NCBI RefSeq assembly: GCF_019711685.1
Contig: NZ_JAIGYQ010000004.1
Location: 1-64,000 of the forward strand
DNA from: Helicobacter turcicus
GTDB taxonomy: Bacteria; Campylobacterota; Campylobacteria; Campylobacterales; Helicobacteraceae
Length of the DNA stretch: 64,000 nt
Direction of reading: 5' to 3'
Part shown: positions 27,775-37,440 of the stretch, piece by piece
Numbering within the stretch: the first letter of the stretch is position 1
How the letters are laid out: each line of letters opens with the position of its first letter
The notes under the pieces: model-generated
What the model saw: the letters and a program-made list of their open reading frames with translations, nothing else
What the model was told of the DNA's origin: nothing
Databases searched by the model: none
Translations under genes and position numbers: made by a program

Positions 27775-28626
27775 TTAATCGTCTTTGATAAGGTTTTCTT
27801 TTGCCTCATCTGGAAGTTTTGCTAAGAAGTTTGCCATATTAAAATTTACTCCTTGTCCGATGGCTTCATTGACTAAAGCAATAGCTTTTTTAGAATTAAA
27901 TTGACTAAGCGGGTGATATGGTTCAAAGAGGCAGTTTATTACCGAGAGCGCATAAGCATTCTTTTTAATCTCTTGGGTAGCTGCATGGGGATTATTAATA
28001 TGCACAATACTTTGGATAAGATCTTCGTCAAATTCCCAGTGATTAAAAAGAAATCCTAAAAACGAAATACTATCCACACCGCAGTATTGATTCTCTAATT
28101 CATGGACATCTTGGAAATTATTCGCACGATTCTGTTCTAAAAACTCTTTGTCTTTACCTGATTTAATTAGCATATCTGAGAGTAAAATCATTCCTAAACG
28201 TAGTAACATTGCACAAGGAATTAACTCATTAGCAAGGTGTTTATCCTCCTCTCTTAGCCATGTTGAGATAAAATCTACTTCTCTAGAGCAGTTGGCTAGA
28301 AATGTATTATTATCTAGTCCATAGGGCGAAACATTTATAGAAAAGTTAGAGTGAATTGCATTTGCCATTACGGTGTTTTTAATCGTTCCAGCTCCTAGCA
28401 AAGAAACAACTTGCTGAATGGTTGAAATCTTACGTGAGAGTCCATAAAATGGAGAGTTTGCAAGGCGCAACAACTCTCCTACAATTAAGGGGTCTTTTGA
28501 CAAAATTGCTGCAACTTTAGAGACTTCTAAATCTGCCCCACTAGAATCCACATATTCACGCAACTCCATAACGGTTTGCGGTAGTGGCGGTAGCTCTTTA
28601 ATGGTCTCTACAAGTAAAGGATTCAT
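27775..28626 (-). CDS. HDOD domain protein
   Basis: A 283-residue protein when started at ATG 28626, which follows AAGGAAA; a longer frame reaches 28755 but its extra residues look non-coding. The N-terminal half is an HDOD domain: IKELPPLPQTVMELRE, LSKDPLIVGELLRLANSPFYG and QQVVSLLGAGTIKN. HDOD proteins are signalling or regulatory scaffolds, often linked to motility and chemotaxis in this group. No output domain is attached. Confidence 0.8.
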   Translation of the reverse strand: MNPLLVETIKELPPLPQTVMELREYVDSSGADLEVSKVAAILSKDPLIVGELLRLANSPFYGLSRKISTIQQVVSLLGAGTIKNTVMANAIHSNFSINVSPYGLDNNTFLANCSREVDFISTWLREEDKHLANELIPCAMLLRLGMILLSDMLIKSGKDKEFLEQNRANNFQDVHELENQYCGVDSISFLGFLFNHWEFDEDLIQSIVHINNPHAATQEIKKNAYALSVINCLFEPYHPLSQFNSKKAIALVNEAIGQGVNFNMANFLAKLPDEAKENLIKDD

Positions 28627-28771
28627 AATTTTCCTTTTAGTGTGATTAATGTAAAGCGTTGATTCTATATTATATTTATTAAAACTATGCTTTAATATAA
28701 TAAGGTTGTCTAGTAAATGTGGTGATTTAGAGTAAGTTGTGTTAAAATGGTGCAAATTTTAAGGACATTTG

Positions 28772-29488
28772 ATGCGTTTTGGAAAAATTGATTACTTAAA
28801 TCTTTTACCCTTTGAAGTGTTTGTACGTGCTTACCCGAAACCTTCACAATTTCAGCTCTTTTACAATAGGAAAAAATCCTATCCTGCACATTTGAATAAA
28901 GAGTTTTTGTTTGGGCGCATTGATGCAGGATTTGTCTCTTCTATCACAGCTTTAAGGGCGCAAAAGGAGAAATTTAAAGCAACAAATGTTGGAATCATAG
29001 CGCGTAAAAGAGTGATTAGCGTCATTTGCTTGCCTAAAGAGCAAGGTGAAGATTATCAGTCTGCAACTTCAAATGCGCTTTTAAAAGTATTGGGCTTAAA
29101 GGGACGTGTACTAATTGGAGATAGGGCGTTAGTAGAGGTGTTAAGACAAGAGCAAAAACATAAAGAAAGCGGGAATGTGTTTGCATATTTGGATATGGGG
29201 GAGAAGTGGGTGCAAAAGGAGCATTTACCCTTCGTTTTTGGGCGCTTGTGTGTGAAAGAAAACAGAGTATTTTATGCAAAATTAATGCATGCATTTACTA
29301 AGAAGAAAGTTAAGATTCCATACTTTATGCTTAAAAATGCGGAATCCAAAAGCGGAGTGAAGGCTAAAGAGATTTTGAATTATCTTAAAGTTTTGTCTTA
29401 TAAAATGGATAAAAAAGCACAATTTGGGGTGGAGCGATTTTATCGCAAATTGCGTATTTTAGGAATTAAGCCACCTAGTCGTTTTTAA
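28772..29488 (+). CDS. mqnA: Chorismate dehydratase MqnA (futalosine menaquinone pathway)
   Basis: MqnA starts the futalosine route to menaquinone by removing water from chorismate. The N-terminus RFGKIDYLNLLPFEVF is diagnostic, followed by the SYPAHLNKEFLFGRIDAGFVSS substrate-loop region; the length of 238 residues fits. ATG 28772 is better spaced from AAGGA than the TTG codon before it. Related bacteria rely on this pathway for respiration. Confidence 0.85.
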   Translation: MRFGKIDYLNLLPFEVFVRAYPKPSQFQLFYNRKKSYPAHLNKEFLFGRIDAGFVSSITALRAQKEKFKATNVGIIARKRVISVICLPKEQGEDYQSATSNALLKVLGLKGRVLIGDRALVEVLRQEQKHKESGNVFAYLDMGEKWVQKEHLPFVFGRLCVKENRVFYAKLMHAFTKKKVKIPYFMLKNAESKSGVKAKEILNYLKVLSYKMDKKAQFGVERFYRKLRILGIKPPSRF

Positions 29489-29538
29489 AAGATTTTTAGC
29501 AATTTATTGTTTTAAACTAAAATGTAGGTTTAATTTAA

Positions 29539-29544
29539 TATAAT
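29539..29544 (+). promoter_or_regulatory. -10 box for ndk
   Basis: TATAAT followed by ATCGCCCTTAAATTTT, about 51 bases upstream of the ndk ATG in an AT-rich gap. Confidence 0.5.
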
Positions 29545-29594
29545 ATCGCCCTTAAATTTTAGAATCCCTCAAGAATGTGGGTTTAGGAGTAGCA

Positions 29595-30008
29595 ATGGAG
29601 CAAACATTATCCATTATCAAGCCTGATGCAGTGCAAAAAAATGTGATTGGGAAAATTATTGATAGATTTGAAAGTAACGGCTTAAGAATTGTGGCGATGA
29701 AAAGAATTAGACTAAGCAGAAATGACGCAAAGGAATTTTATGCAGTGCATAAAGAGCGCCCTTTCTTTAATGATTTGGTAGATTTTATGGTAAGCGGACC
29801 TGTTGTTGTAATGGTTCTTGAAGGGCTTAATGCAGTGGCTAAGAATCGCGAACTAATGGGGGCTACAAACCCAAAAGAAGCAGTGGCTGGGACAATTCGT
29901 GCAGATTTTGCAGATAGTATTGATGCAAATGCGGTTCATGGAAGTGATAGTTTAGAGAATGCACAAAGAGAAATTGCATTTTTCTTTGCAACAAGAGAAA
30001 TTTGCTAA
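29595..30008 (+). CDS. ndk: Nucleoside diphosphate kinase
   Basis: Ndk balances nucleoside triphosphate pools. The 137-residue product starts [16 protein letters not shown]. The active-site histidine is in [19 protein letters not shown] 29595 follows TTAGGAG; the GTG at 29577 would add six residues not seen in the family. It begins the conserved run to fabH. Confidence 0.96.
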   Translation: MEQTLSIIKPDAVQKNVIGKIIDRFESNGLRIVAMKRIRLSRNDAKEFYAVHKERPFFNDLVDFMVSGPVVVMVLEGLNAVAKNRELMGATNPKEAVAGTIRADFADSIDANAVHGSDSLENAQREIAFFFATREIC

Positions 30009-30011
30009 TTA

Positions 30012-30383
30012 ATGCAGTTAGCTTTTCAAAAGGCATTCCAAGTTTGCAAAAATGGAGAAAAAATTCCATTTTTCGTTGAAAGCGATGATAAGAGAGTGCA
30101 ACTAGAGGGTGTGCTTTCTTATGATAAGAGTCATTTTGATTTGCTAAAACTAAGCGGAATGCTAAAGGGAAGCATTATTTTAATTTGCGATATTAGCGGA
30201 GAAGAGTATGAAAAAGCACTTAATGAACCTTTAGAGTTTTATCTAAGTGATGGCATTGTAAATTTAGATAATGAACATTTTGAAGATGTAATTGAGTGTG
30301 GAAACGGTAATATTGATTTAAGTGAAATCTTAGAGGGTGAGCTAGAAATGATTCGCTGTGATTATCACACAAAAGATGATTAA
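30012..30383 (+). CDS. Conserved epsilonproteobacterial hypothetical protein (ndk-rpmF interval)
   Basis: A 123-residue acidic protein, three bases after ndk and 18 bases before rpmF. It reads MQLAFQKAFQVCKNGEKIPF and later IILICDISGEEYEKAL, with no signal peptide or membrane segment. The same slot is occupied by an unnamed gene in H. pylori (HP0199, from memory), so it is a conserved gene of unknown function within a lipid/ribosomal run. Confidence 0.75.
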   Translation: MQLAFQKAFQVCKNGEKIPFFVESDDKRVQLEGVLSYDKSHFDLLKLSGMLKGSIILICDISGEEYEKALNEPLEFYLSDGIVNLDNEHFEDVIECGNGNIDLSEILEGELEMIRCDYHTKDD

Positions 30384-30401
30384 TTTTTTAAGGAGTAACA
30401 A

Positions 30402-30557
30402 ATGGCAGTACCAAAAAGACGCGTAAGCAAAACAAGAGCAGCAAAAAGAAGAACACACTACAAACTGACTTTGGCAGTTCCCGTAAAAGATAAAGATGGA
30501 ACTTGGAAAATGCCACATCGTGTGAATAAATTTACTGGAAATTATAAAAGCAGCTAG
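30402..30557 (+). CDS. rpmF: 50S ribosomal protein L32
   Basis: A 51-residue frame reading [20 protein letters not shown] and then a basic C-terminal half. The N-terminal MAVPKRR.SK. motif is diagnostic of L32. The four zinc-binding cysteines seen in some L32 proteins are absent. AAGGAG is eight bases upstream. It precedes plsX, the common rpmF-plsX-fabH order. Confidence 0.95.
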   Translation: MAVPKRRVSKTRAAKRRTHYKLTLAVPVKDKDGTWKMPHRVNKFTGNYKSS

Positions 30558-30569
30558 AACTAGGGCGTA

Positions 30570-31559
30570 ATGATGAAAATTGCCATAGACGCAATGGGTG
30601 GAGACTTCGGGTCTGCACCGCTTGTGCAGGGTTCCTTACAGGCACTCAAAGAGCGTGATTTCACGCTTGTGCTTGTGGGTGATGAGCAAGTGATTAAACC
30701 TTTGATTCCTGTAAATTTGCAGGGTAGAGTAGAGATTGTGCATTGCAACGATTTTATCGCAATGGAAGATGGTGCTACTTCTGCACTAAAGCGCAAGGAA
30801 AGCTCTATTTATATTGCGATGGAGATGTTGAAAAATAAAGTCGTAGATGGGGTTGTTTCCGCTGGACATAGTGGAGCCACAATGAGTTTAGCCACGCTTA
30901 AAATTGGGCGATTAAATAATGTTTTGCGTCCTGCAATTTGCACGTTAATGCCACGCATTGACGGAAATAAAAGTTTAGTTTTAGACGCTGGAGCAAATGT
31001 CGATTGTAAGCCAGAGAATTTATTTGAGTTCGGAATTATGGGGTATGAATATGCAAAAGCGATTCTAAACTATCCTAAAGTGCGTATTGGATTACTTGCA
31101 AATGGAGAAGAGGAATGCAAAGGCAATGAGATGACAAAAACTGCTTTTGAGCTTCTTAAAAAACATCCAAGTTTTGTGGGTAATGTGGAAGGGAATAATA
31201 TTTTTGATGGCAATGTAGAAGTGGTTGTCTGTGATGGTTTTGTGGGAAATGCTGTGCTAAAGGCAAGTGAGGGTGTTGCAAACTCCATCTCCTTTTTGCT
31301 TAAAAAACACATTAAAGCCTCTCCAATTGGAATCTTTGGGGCTTTGTTTATGAAAAATGTGTTTAAAAAACTTAAAAAGCAAATTGACTATGCAGAATAC
31401 GGCGGAGCACCACTTTTAGGTGTAAATGGGAATGTGATTATTTGTCATGGCAAGAGCAACGCAAAGGCAATGAAAAATGCTGTGTTTCAGGCAATTTTAG
31501 CCTATGAAAATGCCGTAAATCATAATATTGAAGTCGCACTAGAGCGGTTTAAGAATTAA
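30570..31559 (+). CDS. plsX: Phosphate acyltransferase PlsX
   Basis: PlsX converts acyl-ACP to acyl-phosphate for phospholipid synthesis. The 329-residue protein starts with [12 protein letters not shown], and has [12 protein letters not shown] and [17 protein letters not shown], all typical. Two adjacent ATG codons (30570, 30573) are possible starts. It lies between rpmF and fabH. Confidence 0.96.
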   Translation: MMKIAIDAMGGDFGSAPLVQGSLQALKERDFTLVLVGDEQVIKPLIPVNLQGRVEIVHCNDFIAMEDGATSALKRKESSIYIAMEMLKNKVVDGVVSAGHSGATMSLATLKIGRLNNVLRPAICTLMPRIDGNKSLVLDAGANVDCKPENLFEFGIMGYEYAKAILNYPKVRIGLLANGEEECKGNEMTKTAFELLKKHPSFVGNVEGNNIFDGNVEVVVCDGFVGNAVLKASEGVANSISFLLKKHIKASPIGIFGALFMKNVFKKLKKQIDYAEYGGAPLLGVNGNVIICHGKSNAKAMKNAVFQAILAYENAVNHNIEVALERFKN

Positions 31560-31572
31560 TAAGGAGAAATCA

Positions 31573-32577
31573 ATGGAGAAGTCTATTTATGCAAGTCTAA
31601 GCTCCATTGGTGCTTACATTCCAAGCAAAGTTATTACAAATGATGATCTTGCTAAGATTGTTGATACAAGTGATGATTGGATTATTAAACGCACAGGAAT
31701 TAAAGAGCGCAGGTTTGCTGATGCAAGTGAAGCTACAAGTGATCTTGCTACAAAGGCAGCAAAGTTAGCTCTTGCACGTGCGGGTTTGGAGCCTAGTGAT
31801 ATTGACGCGGTAATTGTTGCAACGATTTCTCCAGATTATTTTTGTATGCCATCCACAGCTTGTGTGGTGGCGCATAATTTAGGAATCGTTGGTAAGCCTG
31901 CATTTGATATTGCAGCGGCGTGTAGTGGGTTTATCTATTTACTTTTCTTAGCAAAATCTCTTATTGAATCAAGAGCGCATAAAAACATTTTAATTATCGG
32001 TGCAGAAAAGCTATCAAGCATTATTGATATGCAAGATAGAAGCACCTGTGTGCTTTTTGGCGATGGGGCAGGAGCGGCTGTGATTAGCCAAACAAATGAT
32101 AAAAATCTAAGTATTTTAGATGTCAATTGTGCTTCAAATGGAGAATATCAAGATTTTTTAATGACACCAGGTTGTGGTGTTAGAAATCCTGTAAGCACAG
32201 AGGTTTTAAAGGAGCGTTTGCAGTTTATTAAAATGAAAGGCAACGAAACCTTTAAACTTGCTGTTAAAACGCTCACGCAAGATGTTATAGAGATTTTAGA
32301 AAAAAATAATATAGATAAAGATTCCATTGATTTTTTTGTCCCCCATCAAGCAAATTTTCGCATTATTTCTGCAGTGGGTGATGCGCTAAGATTCCCAAAA
32401 GAAAAAATTGCACTGACAGTGCAAAAATATGGTAACACTTCCGCAGCTTCCATTCCTATGGCAATTAATGCGCTTTATGAAGAAGGCAGAATTAAGCAGG
32501 GTTCAAAACTGCTCTTAGATGCCTTTGGGGGCGGTTTGACTTGGGGTTCGGCGATTCTAACCTTTAATGGCAGGTAG
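31573..32577 (+). CDS. fabH: 3-Oxoacyl-ACP synthase III (FabH)
   Basis: FabH starts fatty acid synthesis by condensing acetyl-CoA with malonyl-ACP. The 334 residues carry the Cys-His-Asn triad: AAACSGFIYLL, VPHQANFRII and GNTSAASIP. The N-terminal DDWIIKRTGIKERR is the CoA-binding signature. Strong ribosome site AAGGAGAAA. Confidence 0.96.
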   Translation: MEKSIYASLSSIGAYIPSKVITNDDLAKIVDTSDDWIIKRTGIKERRFADASEATSDLATKAAKLALARAGLEPSDIDAVIVATISPDYFCMPSTACVVAHNLGIVGKPAFDIAAACSGFIYLLFLAKSLIESRAHKNILIIGAEKLSSIIDMQDRSTCVLFGDGAGAAVISQTNDKNLSILDVNCASNGEYQDFLMTPGCGVRNPVSTEVLKERLQFIKMKGNETFKLAVKTLTQDVIEILEKNNIDKDSIDFFVPHQANFRIISAVGDALRFPKEKIALTVQKYGNTSAASIPMAINALYEEGRIKQGSKLLLDAFGGGLTWGSAILTFNGR

Positions 32578-32578
32578 T

Positions 32579-34270
32579 CTAATATATGAGCGTTTTATGT
32601 AAGATATCCAAAATATTCACCTCTTTGCCAAGTTTTCTTTGGTAAATCACATAATTTGCAAGCACTTTCTTTCCATAAGCGCGTGATTCTTCATAAGGAA
32701 TCATCTCCATACTATACCATGGATCTAGCGGATTACTTTTTTTAAAGAGATAGTTTTTAGCTAATAGACGTCGCGTAAAGCCAGGTCCGCCATTGTAAGC
32801 ATAAGAGATAAAAAGCGGATGGTTAAATTCTCTAATTAAAGGACGCGTAAAATATTCTGCATAAGGGACATTTATTGCAGGGTCAAACATATCTAGATAG
32901 CTAATTTCTTGTTCTTGATTTAGCTCTTTAGCGATTGCCTTAACATTAAAAGGCATTAATTGCATAAGTCCTAACGCATAGGAAGTGGAAATTGCTGTTG
33001 GGATAAATAAACTTTCTTGTCTAGCAAGAGCGTAAAGTAATGCTTGTTTGTCATTTGAGAAGTTAGAAAACACTTCTTTATAAGGCATTAAAAAATACTC
33101 TTTGTTAAAATCGCGTGAGAGCCATACATAATGTGCCTTAGTTTCTGCGCTATTGGTTTTTAGCAAGAGTTTTTTAGCTGAATCTTGATTAGAAGTTTTT
33201 AGGCTTTTAAAGGAATCGCGGATTCTCTCCCACTCAAAAGGATTCTTAAAGTCCCATTCTGCACTCTTTGTCTTTGTGGGAATGTCATAGACAATGTTGT
33301 AGTTTGGACGCTCTTTAAGCATCTCAAGGCTTGCAAGACTATAAACATCTACCGCTTTAGACCGCGTAATTTCCTGTAAATATAGCGCATCATTGCTAGC
33401 TAGAAATGCCCAAAAAGTTGCCCGATTTTTGTTAAAGGAGTATTTAGAGAGCTTTTGGGAGTGCAGAAAATAAGAAAGTGCTTGGTCTTTTTTGTCATGG
33501 TGCATTGCATTTAAGCCTAGATAAAAAGAGGTTTCTGCATCTAGTGCATTGATAATACTTTGGGGTTTAACTTCCGTGAGTGAAGCATTAAAAGTTTTAA
33601 GATTTGGGGAGAGAATCATATGTCTTAGTGCGCGGCTAAAGTTGCTATTGCGTTCATTTATTAACCTTATTATTGCATCTTGTGGAATCTTAAAATTTAA
33701 ATGGTTGCGGTAGCCTTGTGAGATAGCGAAATAAAAACTAGCAAAAGTTTTAGAATCTTGTGTGATTAGGGTTTTGAAAGGATTTTTAGATGCTAGAATT
33801 TGCAAATTTTTGGAGAGCTTTGAATTGTGAGATTTCACATTATTTGAGATTTTTTTTAGTGTTGTCTTATCTAGTGATTCCGCTTTTTTTGTGGTTAGTG
33901 CAAGCGCAATACATTTTGCATCCTCTTTTAAGAGTTTATCAAGGCTCATTCTTTGGCAAATCGTTTTGCGTGAGAGTGTTTTATTATCACCTTTTTTGAA
34001 GTAAAGTCCAAAGAGTTTTGTGTTTTTTCGTGTGGCAAGATTGTAGGCTTCTTTGGCTTCTTTTGGGCTAATGTCTTGTTGTAAAAATAACCAAATGTAA
34101 AAATCTCTAGAGATTCCAGCAGGTTGTTTTTTGAGATAATCTAAAGTGATATTTTGGTTAATAGTAGGCTTTTTTGGCTTAGATTGCACAGATTGTTTTG
34201 TGGTTTGGGGCTGAGAGGGTGCGCTAAAAGCAAAATTTAAAGCACATAAAAGTAGGAGAAAAAATCGCAT
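32579..34270 (-). CDS. slt: Soluble-type lytic transglycosylase Slt
   Basis: A periplasmic peptidoglycan lytic transglycosylase of 563 residues. It has an N-terminal signal peptide (RFFLLLLCALNFAFSAPS), a long helical region, and a C-terminal SLT domain. The catalytic glutamate lies in LYALARQESLF, followed by SYALGLMQLMP and AYNGGPGFTRR. Its order with yggT and gltX2 matches H. pylori HP0645-HP0643, from memory. It converges on fabH with one base between. Confidence 0.93.
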   Translation of the reverse strand: MRFFLLLLCALNFAFSAPSQPQTTKQSVQSKPKKPTINQNITLDYLKKQPAGISRDFYIWLFLQQDISPKEAKEAYNLATRKNTKLFGLYFKKGDNKTLSRKTICQRMSLDKLLKEDAKCIALALTTKKAESLDKTTLKKISNNVKSHNSKLSKNLQILASKNPFKTLITQDSKTFASFYFAISQGYRNHLNFKIPQDAIIRLINERNSNFSRALRHMILSPNLKTFNASLTEVKPQSIINALDAETSFYLGLNAMHHDKKDQALSYFLHSQKLSKYSFNKNRATFWAFLASNDALYLQEITRSKAVDVYSLASLEMLKERPNYNIVYDIPTKTKSAEWDFKNPFEWERIRDSFKSLKTSNQDSAKKLLLKTNSAETKAHYVWLSRDFNKEYFLMPYKEVFSNFSNDKQALLYALARQESLFIPTAISTSYALGLMQLMPFNVKAIAKELNQEQEISYLDMFDPAINVPYAEYFTRPLIREFNHPLFISYAYNGGPGFTRRLLAKNYLFKKSNPLDPWYSMEMIPYEESRAYGKKVLANYVIYQRKLGKEVNILDILHKTLIY

Positions 34271-34280
34271 TATTTTTCCT

Positions 34281-34574
34281 TTAGAGGCTGTGAGCTAACT
34301 GAAAAAGCAACTGCACAACAAATAAGTCAATGAATTTTAGCACTAAAATCACAAGAATAGGCGTCAAATCCACACCTCCAATTAGTGTTGGGATAATGCG
34401 TCGAATCTTTGTGTAGAGTGGTTCAGTTAGGCGATAGAGAATTTGGACAATGGGGTTGTAAGGGTCAGGGCGCACCCAAGAAATGAGGGCTGCAATGATA
34501 ATTACCCAAATGTAAATATTAATCACCATACTTAAAATTTGCGCAAATGCTTGAATGAAAGTGTTTAAAACCAT
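34281..34574 (-). CDS. YggT family membrane protein
   Basis: A 97-residue protein with two hydrophobic segments and the YggT signatures ALISWVRPDPYNPIVQILY and PLYTKIRRIIPT. YggT proteins have proposed roles in osmotic tolerance or membrane organisation, but the function is not settled. It is transcribed between gltX2 and slt with gaps of two and ten bases. Confidence 0.85.
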   Translation of the reverse strand: MVLNTFIQAFAQILSMVINIYIWVIIIAALISWVRPDPYNPIVQILYRLTEPLYTKIRRIIPTLIGGVDLTPILVILVLKFIDLFVVQLLFQLAHSL

Positions 34575-34576
34575 TT

Positions 34577-35938
34577 TTAATTCCTTATAACATCATTAAG
34601 ATACAAACGCAAAATTGGAAAGAGGTCGCTAAGCTCTGGTCCGTGCGTGTGCCCTGTGAGTAAGAATCGTAGTGCTTTAAAGAAATTTTTGCCCTTTAAA
34701 CCACTTTTTTGCATAGCTTCAGATTTAAAAGTGTTAAAGTCTGCTTTGCTAAAATCTTGTTCTTTTAGTAGGGATAAAAGCGTGTTTTGAAGCGTTTTAA
34801 TCGCATCTTGAAACTCTAAAATTTCTAGTGCTTCTGTAGAGTTTTGGGATTCTGTATTTTTATCTAATTGTTCTAAGAGTAGAGTTTTTTTAGCAAAAAT
34901 GTAATCCACTTTCTCTCGGATTTCATTAAGGGTACTTGCTTCTTGTAAATACAGCTTTGCTAAAGCACCAATTGCAGAATCCTTATAGCCCAAAAGCACA
35001 CTTAAATCTTGCTCACGCATTGCTTTGAAATGCTCCCTATTTAAAAATTTTAATTTATCAAGATCAAAACGTGCAGGGGCTTTTGCAACTTTTGTAATAT
35101 CAAACCAAGCAAAAGCATCACGTAAGGTAAAGACTTCACAAGGTGTTTTGTTTCCTAGTAATATAAGATAATTCACAATTGCCTGTGGCAAAAATCCAGA
35201 ATCTAATAACCATTGCACACTAGAAGCATTATCGCGCTTGCTCATTTTTTTGCCCTCTCCATTAAGGATAATTGGCAAATGCGCAAATTTAATGGATTTT
35301 TCATAATTTAAATATTTGTGGATTAGCATTTGTTTGGGCGTGTTGCTTACATGGTCTTCCCCACGTACAATAAAATCAATATCATAGAGCATATCATCAA
35401 CTGCACAAGCAAAATTATAAGTTGGGATTCCATCTTCTTTTAAGATAATAAAGCTATCAATTTCATTTGGGGTAAAGGTAATATTACCTTTGATTTCATC
35501 GTGGAATCCAACTTGCTCTTTTGGAGCTTTTAGGCGCACAACAGGGTGTGGATTTTTATCTTTTTCTAACTCCGCCCATGCATCGTCATAACGAAATGCT
35601 TGGTGATTAGCCTTTGCAAGTTCGCGCTTTTGGTCTAAAAATTCTTTTGTGCAATAGCAATAGAATGCATTGCCTTTTTGGATTAAATATTCTGCTAGTT
35701 GGCGATGGTGCTTAAAATTGTTGCTTTGATACACAAGATTATCCCAAGTGATTCCAAAGAGATTTAGCAAAAACATAATATCCTTGTCTTTGCCTTCAAT
35801 GTTACGTGCAGTATCGGTATCTTCAATGCGGAGCAAAAGCTGTGCATTGCGTTGTTTAGCTAAAATATAATTAAACACGGCAACACGCAAATTTCCTGTG
35901 TGCATATCGCCTGTTGGGCTAGGTGCAAATCGTAGCAT
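34577..35938 (-). CDS. gltX2: Glutamyl-tRNA synthetase 2 (GltX2, probable Glu-tRNA-Gln former)
   Basis: A 453-residue class I synthetase with RFAPSPTGDMHTGNLR and KMSKR in NGEGKKMSKRDNASS. The HIGH-type motif reads HTGN, as in the second GluRS of Helicobacter. In H. pylori GluRS2 mischarges tRNA-Gln with glutamate for later amidation by GatCAB, and this sequence resembles that enzyme rather than GluRS1. A separate canonical GluRS would be expected elsewhere in the genome. Confidence 0.88.
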   Translation of the reverse strand: MLRFAPSPTGDMHTGNLRVAVFNYILAKQRNAQLLLRIEDTDTARNIEGKDKDIMFLLNLFGITWDNLVYQSNNFKHHRQLAEYLIQKGNAFYCYCTKEFLDQKRELAKANHQAFRYDDAWAELEKDKNPHPVVRLKAPKEQVGFHDEIKGNITFTPNEIDSFIILKEDGIPTYNFACAVDDMLYDIDFIVRGEDHVSNTPKQMLIHKYLNYEKSIKFAHLPIILNGEGKKMSKRDNASSVQWLLDSGFLPQAIVNYLILLGNKTPCEVFTLRDAFAWFDITKVAKAPARFDLDKLKFLNREHFKAMREQDLSVLLGYKDSAIGALAKLYLQEASTLNEIREKVDYIFAKKTLLLEQLDKNTESQNSTEALEILEFQDAIKTLQNTLLSLLKEQDFSKADFNTFKSEAMQKSGLKGKNFFKALRFLLTGHTHGPELSDLFPILRLYLNDVIRN

Positions 35939-36003
35939 TTCCGAAACCTTTTGTTAAATTCTGTGGATTTTAGCATAAGCAAAATTATAATTGGCAAAAA
36001 CTT

Positions 36004-36681
36004 TCACAATCCACCAAATCGGCGATTGCGGTTTTTAAACTCTAGAAGCATTGTTTCTAATTCTTCTTTGCTAAAATCTGGCCATAAAGTTTTGGTAAAA
36101 AATAGCTCTGCATAGGCACTTTGCCATAAAAGAAAGTTTGAGAGGCGCATTTCACCTCCTGTGCGCACTAGCATATCCACAGGTGGAATTCCAGCAGTAT
36201 CAAGTGCATTTTCAATTGCATCAATATTAAAAGTTTGTTCTTGTGCTAAGGTGAGCTTCAAAAACGCACGGCACAACTCATCTTTGGAACCATAATTTAA
36301 AGCAAGTATTTGTGTAAGTCCTGTGCATTTCTCTTTGGTTGTAAGTTCTAAAGCGTGAATTTTTTGTTGTAAGTTTGGGCTAAAAATACTTAAGTCCCCG
36401 ATGGTTTTAAAGATGATATTGTTGTCTAAATAAGTAGAAAATTTGGAATCCAAGTATTCTTCTAGCAAACGCATTAGAAAATGCACTTCTGTTTTTGGAC
36501 GTTTCCAATTTTCAGTAGAAAAGGCATAAAGGCTAAGGTATGCGATTCCGTATTTTGCGCAAAATTCCGTGATTTGCTGGATTTTTTGTGCCCCTGCTTC
36601 ATGTCCAAAAGTGCGCATTTGTAAGTGACGTTTTGCCCAACGTCCATTGCCGTCCATAATAATTGCTAGATGTTTTGGCAT
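36004..36681 (-). CDS. uppS: Undecaprenyl diphosphate synthase UppS
   Basis: UppS makes the C55 lipid carrier for peptidoglycan and glycans. The opening HLAIIMDGNGRWAKR contains the catalytic Asp and diphosphate loop. LSLYAFSTENWKRP and DMLVRTGGEMRLSNFLLWQ are conserved. 225 residues is slightly short but usual for the group. The preceding gene ends one base before its start codon. Confidence 0.96.
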   Translation of the reverse strand: MPKHLAIIMDGNGRWAKRHLQMRTFGHEAGAQKIQQITEFCAKYGIAYLSLYAFSTENWKRPKTEVHFLMRLLEEYLDSKFSTYLDNNIIFKTIGDLSIFSPNLQQKIHALELTTKEKCTGLTQILALNYGSKDELCRAFLKLTLAQEQTFNIDAIENALDTAGIPPVDMLVRTGGEMRLSNFLLWQSAYAELFFTKTLWPDFSKEELETMLLEFKNRNRRFGGL

Positions 36682-37440
36682 TTAACCCTCTAAATCAAGC
36701 AAGGAATCGCTAAACTCGTAAAGTGGCACAATATCGCTATTAATATTAATATGTGTCTCTTTGATAAAAGCTAAGGAATCCAAGTTTCTGCGCAGAAGGT
36801 TTGCTACGCTTTCATACATCACGCTAATATCTAAGCGCACACCTTCTTTAAAATCCCAAAGTAAGCCCCAAGTCGCCCCTAGATTTGAAAATACAGAGTA
36901 AAACTCTAAACATTCCTGCTCTTGCAAACGTTTTTTTCTTAATTGCATAAAGCCATCTTTGCTTGCATCATCATAATGCAGTGGAATTGTTAAAACCTTG
37001 TGCTTTATAGACATTAGCATGTGGCTAAGGAAGGCAAACTCCCATTTGGATTCTGCATTTGCTAAGCGGTCAGTTAGAAAGCCTTTCATTACATCAAAGG
37101 GATTTTCACTATTTTGCAAAAATTGTTCTAAGGTTTTTTCATTAAGCTTTAAAGGAATGTTGGAATCTTTTAGCAAATTTGGTTGTTTAATGAGGTTTGA
37201 AAGCGTGATAGAACCTGTGCTGCCACGCCCCATCATTGCCCAGTATTTACTGCCAACTTGAAGTTCTTTTAGGCTTTTTGTCTCCATTGCAGCATTGCCA
37301 ACTTTCAACATATAGCGAATGCCTTGTAATTTTTCCATGACTTCAAGCTTAATGGGCAATGTGGCGTTAAATTGCGTTGTTTTGGAGGAATTTTGTAGAG
37401 CATTTTGCACTTGGGCTAATTGATGTAATTGCTTTATCAT
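36682..37440 (-). CDS. Conserved hypothetical protein between coaBC and uppS
   Basis: A 252-residue protein, mostly alpha-beta by composition, without signal peptide or membrane segments. It overlaps coaBC by four bases and abuts uppS, so it is translated in the same transcript. Features include a central RGSTGSITLSNLIKQP segment and a C-terminal part ending in YEFSDSLLDLEG. I recall an unnamed gene in this slot in Campylobacter. I do not recognise a domain. Confidence 0.6.
   Translation of the reverse strand: MIKQLHQLAQVQNALQNSSKTTQFNATLPIKLEVMEKLQGIRYMLKVGNAAMETKSLKELQVGSKYWAMMGRGSTGSITLSNLIKQPNLLKDSNIPLKLNEKTLEQFLQNSENPFDVMKGFLTDRLANAESKWEFAFLSHMLMSIKHKVLTIPLHYDDASKDGFMQLRKKRLQEQECLEFYSVFSNLGATWGLLWDFKEGVRLDISVMYESVANLLRRNLDSLAFIKETHININSDIVPLYEFSDSLLDLEG

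Noticed and set aside
29034-29294. Minus-strand ORF inside mqnA
   Set aside because: Antisense shadow rich in Leu, Pro and His with no start context.
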